A stretch of 8,291 nucleotides of DNA from contig DVKA01000131.1 in assembly GCA_018716365.1 (NCBI GenBank), positions 1-8,291 of the forward strand, written 5' to 3'. The DNA is from Candidatus Caccocola faecipullorum. Its GTDB lineage: Bacteria; Synergistota; Synergistia; Synergistales; Synergistaceae. The position numbers and the translations under genes are program-made. This document shows positions 1-4,802 of this stretch, piece after piece (position 1 is the first letter of the stretch; each line of letters starts with the position of its first letter). The notes beneath the pieces are model-generated. The model was given only the letters and a program-made list of their open reading frames with translations, searched no databases and was not told where the DNA came from.

Positions 1-1
1 C

Positions 2-451
2 GTCTGCCGCTACGACCACCGCTGCTACGACCATTTCAAGCCGCACCCGAACGACCCGATGCGCCTCGTGAACACAGACCGCTTCGCCTTCGTCTTCGAC
101 GGCGGAAGCGAGGCGGAGGAGCTTGCGGAAATTTCAAAATTCCGCCGCTGGACGACGCTCATGCGCCGCGTCGAGCTGACCGACTACTTCGACATCGACG
201 AGCAGGAGCAGGACAGCATCAGCGTGCTCTACCTCGTCTCGGCGAAAGAGGCGGAGGCCGCGGAACGCGCGGAGCGGCTCTCGCGCTTCGGCGCGGCGCT
301 CACCGAAGGCGCGGAACCGTTTGAAATCTGGACGATTTCCGAAGAGGCGCTCTTCGCCGTCAAAGACAGGCGCGAGCTTATATGGGAGCTGCTGCCGCAC
401 ATCGCGCACCCTGTGCGCCGCATGGAGGCCTGCGGCTGCTGCCGCGTATAG
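2..451 (+). CDS. 3' end of an unrecognised protein gene (5' end outside window)
   Basis: The reading frame is open from position 2 to a TAG at 449-451, so this is the last 149 codons of a gene that begins upstream. An internal ATG at 59 exists, but the frame continues in good coding composition before it (residues VCRYDHRCYDHFKPHPNDP) and no Shine-Dalgarno precedes it, so the gene is treated as truncated by the window edge. The visible part is soluble and rich in Arg, Glu and Ala, with no membrane segment. It has Cys/His residues at its visible start (C-x6-C, three His) and a CGCC cluster four residues from the C-terminus, which could bind metal, though this is only a suggestion. I do not recognise the family. 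The EamA-family transporter starts 12 nt after the stop, so the two are probably co-transcribed. Confidence 0.75.
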   Translation, partial: VCRYDHRCYDHFKPHPNDPMRLVNTDRFAFVFDGGSEAEELAEISKFRRWTTLMRRVELTDYFDIDEQEQDSISVLYLVSAKEAEAAERAERLSRFGAALTEGAEPFEIWTISEEALFAVKDRRELIWELLPHIAHPVRRMEACGCCRV

Positions 452-463
452 GGAGGGAAAATC

Positions 464-1345
464 ATGGCTATAGCCAAAGAAACGCTCAAAGGCACGCTCT
501 GCGTCCTCGTCGCCGGAATGTGCTGGGGCACCACCGGAACGATTCAGGCCTTCGCGCCCGAGGGCGCTTCGTCTCTGACCGTAGGCTCGGCGCGCGTCGT
601 CTTCTCCGGCGTAGTGCTCATACTTTTCATGCTTGCTAAGGAAGGGCGCGCATTCTTCTCCGGCGGCTGGAACCTGCGCGGCGTCCTGCTCGCGGGAGCC
701 GGGCTCGCGGCATACCAGCTCACCTTTTTCACAGCAGTGCGCATGACGGGCGTCGCCGTCGGCACGATGGTTGCGATAGGCGCGGCCCCGCCGATCGCCG
801 GAATCTGCGGGCGGCTGCTCTTCGGCGAACGGCTCTCCGCGCGATGGTTCGCCGCCACCGCGCTCGCAGTCGCCGGCTGCGTCATGCTCGTCCTCGGAGG
901 AAACAGCGGCGCGCTCGAAGTCAGCGCGCTCGGCGTATTCCTCGCCTTCTGCGCCGCGCTCTCGTACACCTTCGTCGGCGTCGGAATGCGCATGGTGGAA
1001 AGAAATCCGTATGAAATAATCACCGCCGTCTGCGTGACGAGCGGGCTCATGGCCCTTCCGTGGCTCGTAACGGGAGAAACGGCGTGGATGCTCGAACCGC
1101 GAGGCGCGCTCTGCGTAGCGCTGCTGACCTTCGTCAGCACTGTATTCCCATACACGCTCTTCACGATAGGCGTCCATAAAATCAAACTCGGCGTAGCCTA
1201 CACGCTCGGCCTCGCCGAGCCGTTGACCGCGTGGTTCCTCTCCACCGTACTGCTCGGCGAACGCCTCTCTCTGCTAGGCTCCGCCGGCGTCGCGGTGCTC
1301 TTCTCCGGCATCCTCCTGCTCGCGCTCTCGAAAAAGAACGAATAA
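464..1345 (+). CDS. DMT superfamily transporter, EamA family
   Basis: A 293-residue polytopic inner-membrane protein with two tandem EamA repeats, as expected for ten-helix drug/metabolite transporters of about 300 residues. The first repeat covers roughly residues 8-145 and includes the CWGTTGTIQAF start of helix 1 and the ARVVFSGVVLILF segment. The second covers roughly 152-288 and contains LAEPLTAWFLSTVLLGERLS, the Pro/Glu-containing helix typical of EamA C-terminal halves. Members export or import small metabolites such as amino acids, and the substrate cannot be read from sequence. The start at 464 is supported by GGAGG at 452-456, seven bases upstream. It lies 12 nt after the preceding partial gene, so the two probably form an operon. 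The C-terminus ends in charged residues (KKNE) after the last helix. The family call is secure and the function is not. Confidence 0.93.
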   Translation: MAIAKETLKGTLCVLVAGMCWGTTGTIQAFAPEGASSLTVGSARVVFSGVVLILFMLAKEGRAFFSGGWNLRGVLLAGAGLAAYQLTFFTAVRMTGVAVGTMVAIGAAPPIAGICGRLLFGERLSARWFAATALAVAGCVMLVLGGNSGALEVSALGVFLAFCAALSYTFVGVGMRMVERNPYEIITAVCVTSGLMALPWLVTGETAWMLEPRGALCVALLTFVSTVFPYTLFTIGVHKIKLGVAYTLGLAEPLTAWFLSTVLLGERLSLLGSAGVAVLFSGILLLALSKKNE

Positions 1346-1378
1346 CACCGCGCGCGAAAATCCGCCGACGCGCACAAA

Positions 1379-1408
1379 GCAGGCCCCGCCGCAGAAGGCG
1401 GGGCCTGC
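1379..1408 (+). terminator. GC-rich hairpin downstream of the EamA gene
   Basis: A perfect 12-bp inverted repeat: GCAGGCCCCGCC at 1379-1390 pairs with 1397-1408 across a 6-nt loop. It begins 33 nt after the EamA stop. No T-run follows it, so it may act as a 3' mRNA-stabilising or Rho-assisted end rather than a classical intrinsic terminator. Confidence 0.5.
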
Positions 1409-1439
1409 CGCATATGCCGCGCGCGGCGCGGCATATGCG
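1409..1439. repeat. 14-bp inverted repeat with 3-nt loop
   Basis: CGCATATGCCGCGC at 1409-1422 is followed by GCG and then its perfect complement at 1426-1439. It directly abuts the preceding hairpin with no spacer. No T-run lies on either side. It could be part of a compound 3' end for the EamA transcript; no other role is visible. Confidence 0.6.
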
Positions 1440-1462
1440 CTGTGAAGCCGAACCGGCGTCGT

Positions 1463-1498
1463 AAAAAAGCGGCGGCCCCGTATAATCCGGGCCGCCGC
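1463..1498 (-). terminator. Intrinsic terminator of corA
   Basis: On the minus strand, a 10-bp all-GC stem (1498-1489 with 1478-1469, 10-nt loop) is followed at once by six T (the complement of A at 1463-1468). It begins about 30 nt past the corA stop. Read on the plus strand the stem is followed by GGCGCG and only then TTTT, so it may also weakly terminate the EamA transcript. Confidence 0.8.
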
Positions 1499-1529
1499 GG
1501 CGCGTTTTCTGTTGTTTATCCGTAAGGTA

Positions 1530-2486
1530 TTAAAATAGTTTTTTCTTCCACAGCAGCCATGTCGCGGCGAGCGTCAGCGTCGCTGCGATGCAGCCGACTA
1601 TTACGAAGCCCGCGGGGTTGTCCGTCCACGGCACGGGGACGTTCATCCCCCAGAAGCTGGAGACCATCGTCGGTATCGCCATGACTATCGTTATCGAGGC
1701 GAGAACTTTCATGACTATGTTGAGGTTGTTGGAGATGACGGAGGCGAATGCGTCCATCATGCCCGCGAGGACGTCGGTCTGAATCTGCGCCATTTCTATC
1801 GCCTGGTCGTATTCTATGCGCACGTCGTCCAAGAGGTCTTCGTCCTCTTCGCGGAATTTGATGAGGTGGCTGACCTGCGAGTTTGAGCAGAGGCGCAGCA
1901 GCCGTTCGACGACGACTTTGTTGGAGCGCAGCGACATGGAGTAGTAGGTGAGACCTTTCTGGAGGTCGAGAAGCTGGAAGAGCTCCGCGTTCTTCATCGA
2001 TTTGCGCAGGTCCTGTTCTATCTGGTCGGAGCGGCGCGTCATCTGGCGCAGGTCTTTCAGGAAGAGCATCGCGGAGCGGTAGAGTATCTGGAATAGGAAG
2101 CGCGTCCTTTTCCACGTGTTGAAGTAGCGGAAGCGCGACTCCGAAAAATTCTGTATTACGTCGTTGTGTTCCTGACAGACGGTGACGAAGTAGTCGGGCG
2201 TTATGATTATGCCGAGCGGCAATGTGTCGTACTCGGAGATGTTGCTGTCGTGGTTGACCGGAACGTTGATGAGGACGAGGATGTGGTTGTCTTCGATTTC
2301 TATACGCGAGGATTCTTCAGGGTCGAGCGCCGAGCGGACGAAGTCCTGCGGCGCGCCCGTGATGTCTTCCACTTCGTTGAGCTCGTCCGCCGTTGGACGG
2401 ATGAGCGAGATCCACGCGCCGGACTCGATGTTTTCCGGCGCCAGCTCGACGAGCTGCGTTTCTGTCGTCTTGATTATCTTGAGCAT
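1530..2486 (-). CDS. corA: CorA-family magnesium transporter
   Basis: A 318-residue CorA-type Mg2+ channel subunit (homopentamer in the inner membrane in known members). Residues 1 to about 250 form the cytosolic domain. Its helical part (about 140-250) is charged and heptad-like, matching the long stalk helix. Two membrane helices sit at the C-terminus (about 258-279 and 293-313), with the signature Gly-Met-Asn at 280-282 in FWGMNVPVP between them, and a basic KKK near the C-terminus. The loop between helices is short (PWTDNP). The start at 2486 is chosen because GGAGGG at 2498-2493 lies six bases upstream; a longer frame to 2519 lacks a site and would run through the leader hairpins. The gene lies downstream of the CDF exporter but has its own promoter and a leader with a small upstream ORF. 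Mg2+ is the likely ion, though some family members carry Co2+, Ni2+ or Zn2+. Confidence 0.93.
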   Translation of the reverse strand: MLKIIKTTETQLVELAPENIESGAWISLIRPTADELNEVEDITGAPQDFVRSALDPEESSRIEIEDNHILVLINVPVNHDSNISEYDTLPLGIIITPDYFVTVCQEHNDVIQNFSESRFRYFNTWKRTRFLFQILYRSAMLFLKDLRQMTRRSDQIEQDLRKSMKNAELFQLLDLQKGLTYYSMSLRSNKVVVERLLRLCSNSQVSHLIKFREEDEDLLDDVRIEYDQAIEMAQIQTDVLAGMMDAFASVISNNLNIVMKVLASITIVMAIPTMVSSFWGMNVPVPWTDNPAGFVIVGCIAATLTLAATWLLWKKKLF

Positions 2487-2501
2487 TGAATTCCCTCCAT
2501 A

Positions 2502-2532
2502 CCCGGCTCGCCCGGGCATGGAACGGCCCGGG
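2502..2532 (-). promoter_or_regulatory. Mutually exclusive hairpins between the leader ORF and corA
   Basis: Right after the upstream ORF stop, the minus strand carries CCCGGGC (2532-2526), which pairs perfectly with GCCCGGG (2517-2511, 8-nt loop). That second strand can instead pair with CCGGG at 2506-2502 (5 bp, 5-nt loop), which ends 3 nt before the corA Shine-Dalgarno. In addition GGGCCG (2529-2524) can pair back with CGGCCC (2586-2581) inside the upstream ORF. The chain 1:2, 2:3, 3:4 is the topology of an attenuator. No T-run follows, so any control would be translational or Rho-dependent. The pairings are seen; the regulatory role is inferred. Confidence 0.5.
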
Positions 2533-2537
2533 AAAGG

Positions 2538-2597
2538 CTAGATGTCGATCGTGCGTGATTGTCCCACAGGTTCAGGACTTGGGCCGCTTGCGTCCAT
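2538..2597 (-). CDS. Putative 19-residue leader peptide upstream of corA
   Basis: A small ORF in the corA 5' leader: ATG at 2597, TAG at 2540-2538, product MDASGPSPEPVGQSRTIDI. AAGGAG at 2614-2609 provides a ribosome site, although the 11-nt gap is slightly long. The peptide places Pro at 6, 8 and 10 with Glu at 9 and Asp at 2. Enterobacterial Mg2+-transporter leaders (mgtL, whose product begins MEPDPTP) also have intermittent prolines and acidic residues near the N-terminus, which destabilise translating ribosomes at low Mg2+. The ORF ends 51 nt before corA, just upstream of the alternative hairpins, where ribosome position could select a fold. That it is translated and regulatory is inference; conservation in relatives would decide it. 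Confidence 0.5.
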   Translation of the reverse strand: MDASGPSPEPVGQSRTIDI

Positions 2598-2629
2598 ACA
2601 GAAAATTTCTCCTTCATAAAATTTATAAG

Positions 2630-2643
2630 GCCGTTAAACCGGC
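2630..2643 (-). other. Small hairpin at the 5' end of the corA leader
   Basis: GCCG, a 6-nt GTTTAA loop and CGGC form a 4-bp stem just after the predicted corA transcription start. It is short and could protect the 5' end of the transcript. It has no recognised role. Confidence 0.3.
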
Positions 2644-2651
2644 ACGATAAA

Positions 2652-2680
2652 AGTTTAGTCGCTTAACGTAACGCGGTCAA
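2652..2680 (-). promoter_or_regulatory. Sigma-70-type promoter for corA
   Basis: On the minus strand, TTGACC (2680-2675, 5/6 to consensus) is followed by a 17-bp spacer and TAAACT (2657-2652, 4/6). The expected start is near 2645, giving a leader of about 160 nt that contains the small ORF and hairpins. It lies 47-75 bp past the CDF stop, so corA can be expressed independently of the exporter. Confidence 0.6.
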
Positions 2681-2698
2681 GCCGCATTTCGTAACAAT

Positions 2699-2717
2699 GC
2701 GCGGCGGCGGGCCGCGC
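2699..2717 (-). terminator. Possible 3' hairpin of the CDF transcript
   Basis: GCGCGGC (2717-2711) and GCCGCGC (2705-2699) pair over a 5-nt loop, about 10 nt after the CDF stop. It is followed by ATTGTTACG, a poor U-tract, so termination may be incomplete and some read-through into corA is likely. Confidence 0.4.
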
Positions 2718-2726
2718 CGGTTCGCT

Positions 2727-3890
2727 TTATGCTATTCCGTCGAAGCGGATTATCGTTACGTATTTCTTTCCCTTTTTGTTGAGGGCTGCTTCTATTTGCT
2801 CTTTTATCTCTTTTTTCCGTTCTATCATCGAGTAGGGCACGGCCAGGTCGAAGACGAGCTTCGACTGCGCCGAGCCGCGCACGATGCGGAAGTCGTGAAT
2901 GGAGAAGGCGGGATTCAGCCCACGGACTATCTCGCCGACGGTCCGGCGCATTTCGTTCTGCTCCGCGTCGTTCTGTACGACTGGGTCGTAATGGATGACG
3001 AAGTGGACGTTCATCTTTTCCAGCACGTCGCACTCTATGTCGTCGATTATGTCGTGGCAGGCCATCGGGTCTTCGTCGGCGCTCAGCTCGACGTGGGCGG
3101 AGGCGTAGCAGCGGCCCGGGCCGTAGTCGTGGACGAGCAGGTCGTGCACGCCGAGGACTTTTTCATGGGAGAGCACCAGCTCCGTGATTTTGTCCACCAT
3201 TTCTTCGTCGGCCTGCTGCCCGAGCAGCGGGGAGATGGTGTCTTTCGCAATGCCTATGCTTGAATACAGAATGAAAATCGCTACGGCGAGGCCGACGTAG
3301 CCGTCGATGTTGAGAGCGAAAAGATAATTCACGAGGCAGCCCAGCAGGACGGCGCAGGTGGAGATTACGTCGTTGCGGCTGTCGACGGATGTCGCGTAAA
3401 GCGCGGTCGAATTTATTTTCTTCCCGAGCGTCTTATAGAATCTCGACATCCAGAGCTTCACCGCGACGGAGGCGGCGAGCAGGGCTATCGTCACAGCAGA
3501 AATATCGATCGGCTGCGGATTTATAATTTTTGCGATGGAAGATTTCACAAGCTCCGCGCCGATGAGCAGGATGAGCGCGGCTACCGCGAGGCCGGAGAGG
3601 TATTCGTAGCGGGCGTGTCCGTAAGGGTGCTGTTTGTCGGCGGGGCGCTGCGCCATGCGGAAGCCGAGCAGCGTCGTGAGGGACGACGCCGCGTCGGAGA
3701 GGTTGTTGACGCCGTCCGCGATGATGGCCATCGAGCCTACGAGCAGTCCGATGACAAGTTTTAATACCGTCAGCAGGCAGTTGCATACGATGCCAGTCAG
3801 CCCCGCAAGTTTCCCGATTGCGGAACGGACCGCTGGATTCTGCGTATCCTCGCAGTTTTTTATAAAAAGCCTCAAAAGAATGTCCGTCAT
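2727..3890 (-). CDS. Cation diffusion facilitator (CDF) metal exporter, Mn-type metal site
   Basis: A 387-residue CDF family member, expected to be a dimeric H+/metal2+ antiporter moving divalent metal out of the cytoplasm. Six membrane helices lie in about residues 28-212. The transport-site residues align with E. coli YiiP D45/D49 as N62 and D66 (VNNLSD, helix 2), and with H153/D157 as D170 and D174 (DSRND, helix 5). This gives N-D/D-D, the set known from streptococcal MntE manganese exporters, rather than the Zn-type H/D set. The cytosolic dimerisation domain follows (about 225-305, including VHDLLVHDYGP and VIHYDP). About 80 extra residues (308-387) resemble a second similar alpha/beta domain and make the protein longer than the roughly 300-residue norm. 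The start at 3890 has GGAGGAG upstream; the longer frame to 4016 would run through the riboswitch and terminator. Mn(II) or Fe(II) is the likeliest substrate. It has its own promoter and a terminator-bearing leader. Confidence 0.9.
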   Translation of the reverse strand: MTDILLRLFIKNCEDTQNPAVRSAIGKLAGLTGIVCNCLLTVLKLVIGLLVGSMAIIADGVNNLSDAASSLTTLLGFRMAQRPADKQHPYGHARYEYLSGLAVAALILLIGAELVKSSIAKIINPQPIDISAVTIALLAASVAVKLWMSRFYKTLGKKINSTALYATSVDSRNDVISTCAVLLGCLVNYLFALNIDGYVGLAVAIFILYSSIGIAKDTISPLLGQQADEEMVDKITELVLSHEKVLGVHDLLVHDYGPGRCYASAHVELSADEDPMACHDIIDDIECDVLEKMNVHFVIHYDPVVQNDAEQNEMRRTVGEIVRGLNPAFSIHDFRIVRGSAQSKLVFDLAVPYSMIERKKEIKEQIEAALNKKGKKYVTIIRFDGIA

Positions 3891-3930
3891 GATTTCGTCT
3901 CTCCTCCGGCAGCATCCGCGGGCGCCGTAT

Positions 3931-3967
3931 AAAAAAGCCCGCGAGATCGTTAAACGGTCCCGCGGGC
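3931..3967 (-). terminator. Intrinsic terminator inside the CDF leader (expression platform)
   Basis: On the minus strand, GCCCGCG (3967-3961) pairs with CGCGGGC (3943-3937), and the stem continues inward with several more pairs. It is followed directly by TTTTTT (3936-3931). It sits 41 nt before the CDF start codon and downstream of its promoter, so it would end transcription prematurely. Its 5' half contains the 3' strands of aptamer stems P4 and P1, which makes terminator and aptamer mutually exclusive. Confidence 0.85.
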
Positions 3968-4055
3968 GTTCTGTCGTTTTTCCCGCTGCCGGGTCGTCGT
4001 CCCGGCCCAGCCCCACGGCCCGGAAGGGCCGTCGCCTGCTCCATGTTTAATTATC
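3945..4055 (-). promoter_or_regulatory. NiCo (czcD)-like metal riboswitch aptamer
   Basis: The CDF leader can fold into a four-way junction. P1 is TTAAAC plus GG (4050-4045, 4042-4041) with CCGTTTAA (3957-3950), extendable by GAT/ATC. P2 is ACGGCCC (4032-4026) with GGGCCGT (4021-4015). P3 is GCCGGG (4006-4001) with CCCGGC (3993-3988). P4 is GCGGG (3986-3982) with CCCGC (3966-3962). The joining segments are AGCAGGC plus G before P2, GGGGCTGG between P2 and P3, and GGGA between P4 and P1. The crystallised Clostridium NiCo aptamer, as I remember it, has AGCAGGC, GCAGCCGG and GGGA at the same places, and this class lies upstream of CDF (czcD) genes. Metal binding would stabilise P1 and P4 and block the overlapping terminator, making an ON switch. 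The match was made by eye, and J34 (a single A) is shorter than I recall. Xu and Cotruvo's work also implicates Fe(II) as a ligand for the class. Confidence 0.72.
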
Positions 4056-4059
4056 GGGG

Positions 4060-4089
4060 ATTATATTTGAAACAGTTGCGCGCTGTCAA
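4060..4089 (-). promoter_or_regulatory. Consensus promoter of the CDF gene
   Basis: The minus strand carries a perfect TTGACA (4089-4084), an 18-bp spacer and a perfect TATAAT (4065-4060). The expected start is near 4053, which coincides with the first bases of the riboswitch P1 stem. This strong constitutive-looking promoter fits control by the leader rather than at initiation. Confidence 0.88.
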
Positions 4090-4114
4090 GGCGCGTCCCG
4101 CCGGCTCGGGCGCT

Positions 4115-4120
4115 TATGAT
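4115..4120 (+). promoter_or_regulatory. Candidate -10 element for the secreted-protein gene
   Basis: TATGAT (5/6 to consensus) lies in an AT-rich patch about 45 bp before the start codon. No convincing -35 is seen at 16-18 bp, where the DNA is GC-rich. It diverges from the CDF promoter. Confidence 0.3.
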
Positions 4121-4165
4121 AAAATACGGGGCGTACATCGGCGCAAGCCCCGGAGGTAAAAATAA

Positions 4166-4798
4166 ATGGAAAAAATAATTTCAGCCGTCCTTATTCTATT
4201 TGCCGCCGCGCTCGCATTTTCCGCTCCGGCGGAGGCGCGCGAATACAGCGCGGCGAACCCGCCGAAGCCCGGCGAACGTGCGCGCGCCGTGCTGCGCGCG
4301 CTCAACGCGCGTCATAATCCCGTCTATCTGAAATACAGGACGACGGGCGAATACGGCGGCGACACGGTGACCTTCGCTTCGAGCGGCGGCATGGCCTACA
4401 CGGACGTCGAATCGGCGGGCGGACGCATGAGCACGCTCTACGACGCGAAGACGGGGGACGTTACGATAATCTCGCACGGTACAAAGAGCTACGTTGTCGC
4501 AAACGACGCGCCCGCCGTCATGCCGTTTGAAGAGAGCTTCCGGCGCGCCGCGGGCGAAGAGGGCGATTTTTCCGTATCGTCCGGCAGCGGGAAGATAAAC
4601 GGCGTCCGCTACGACTTCGATAAAATCGTATGGAACGACGGAACGGAGGAGACGCTTTACTTCCTGCCGATGACCGATACGCTAAAATGGTGGCGCGTAA
4701 ACGACGAGCTCTCCGAGGTGCTCGAATACGGAAGCCGCGGGGTGAAGGAAGAATTCTTCAAAATCCCCGCGGGCTACAAAGAGACGAAAATTCAGTAA
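4166..4798 (+). CDS. Secreted protein of unknown function, possibly LolA/DUF4412-like
   Basis: A 210-residue protein with a clear Sec signal peptide: basic-tipped start MEK, a hydrophobic core through residue about 20, and cleavage expected after A24 (AEA before REY). There is no lipobox Cys, so it should be soluble in the periplasm or outside the cell. The mature part is rich in alternating short strands (YLKYRTTGEYGGDTVTFASSGGMAYTDVES; ITIISHGTKSYVV-like hairpins; then VRYDFDKIVW and TLYFLPM). This resembles the curved beta-sheet proteins related to LolA or DUF4412 domains, but only in overall pattern, and I do not recognise a named family. GGAGGT at 4152-4157, eight bases before ATG, supports the start. 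The gene is convergent with cfa, whose stop codon lies only 4 bp away, and no terminator separates them. Confidence 0.85.
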   Translation: MEKIISAVLILFAAALAFSAPAEAREYSAANPPKPGERARAVLRALNARHNPVYLKYRTTGEYGGDTVTFASSGGMAYTDVESAGGRMSTLYDAKTGDVTIISHGTKSYVVANDAPAVMPFEESFRRAAGEEGDFSVSSGSGKINGVRYDFDKIVWNDGTEETLYFLPMTDTLKWWRVNDELSEVLEYGSRGVKEEFFKIPAGYKETKIQ

Positions 4799-4802
4799 AG
4801 GG

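Noticed and set aside
134..1177. Long minus-strand frame opposite the partial gene and the EamA gene
   Set aside because: Composition is low-complexity (Arg, Glu, Ala, Gly, His), it has no family resemblance, and it is explained by high GC opposite two real genes.
2486..2617. Alternative small frame starting at an ATG at 2617 (MKEKFSVW...) in the corA leader
   Set aside because: It has no ribosome site upstream and runs out of frame into corA; the AAGGAG inside it fits the 19-codon ORF instead.
2487..2645. M-box (Mg2+) riboswitch upstream of corA
   Set aside because: The leader is too short and lacks the conserved M-box segments I know.
3890..4016. Longer N-terminus for the CDF protein
   Set aside because: The extra 42 codons run through the terminator and part of the aptamer, and the shorter start has a strong GGAGGAG site.
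3890..4055. yybP-ykoY manganese riboswitch in the CDF leader
   Set aside because: The GGGGAGUA-type conserved loops expected for that class are not seen; the four-way junction fits the NiCo class better.
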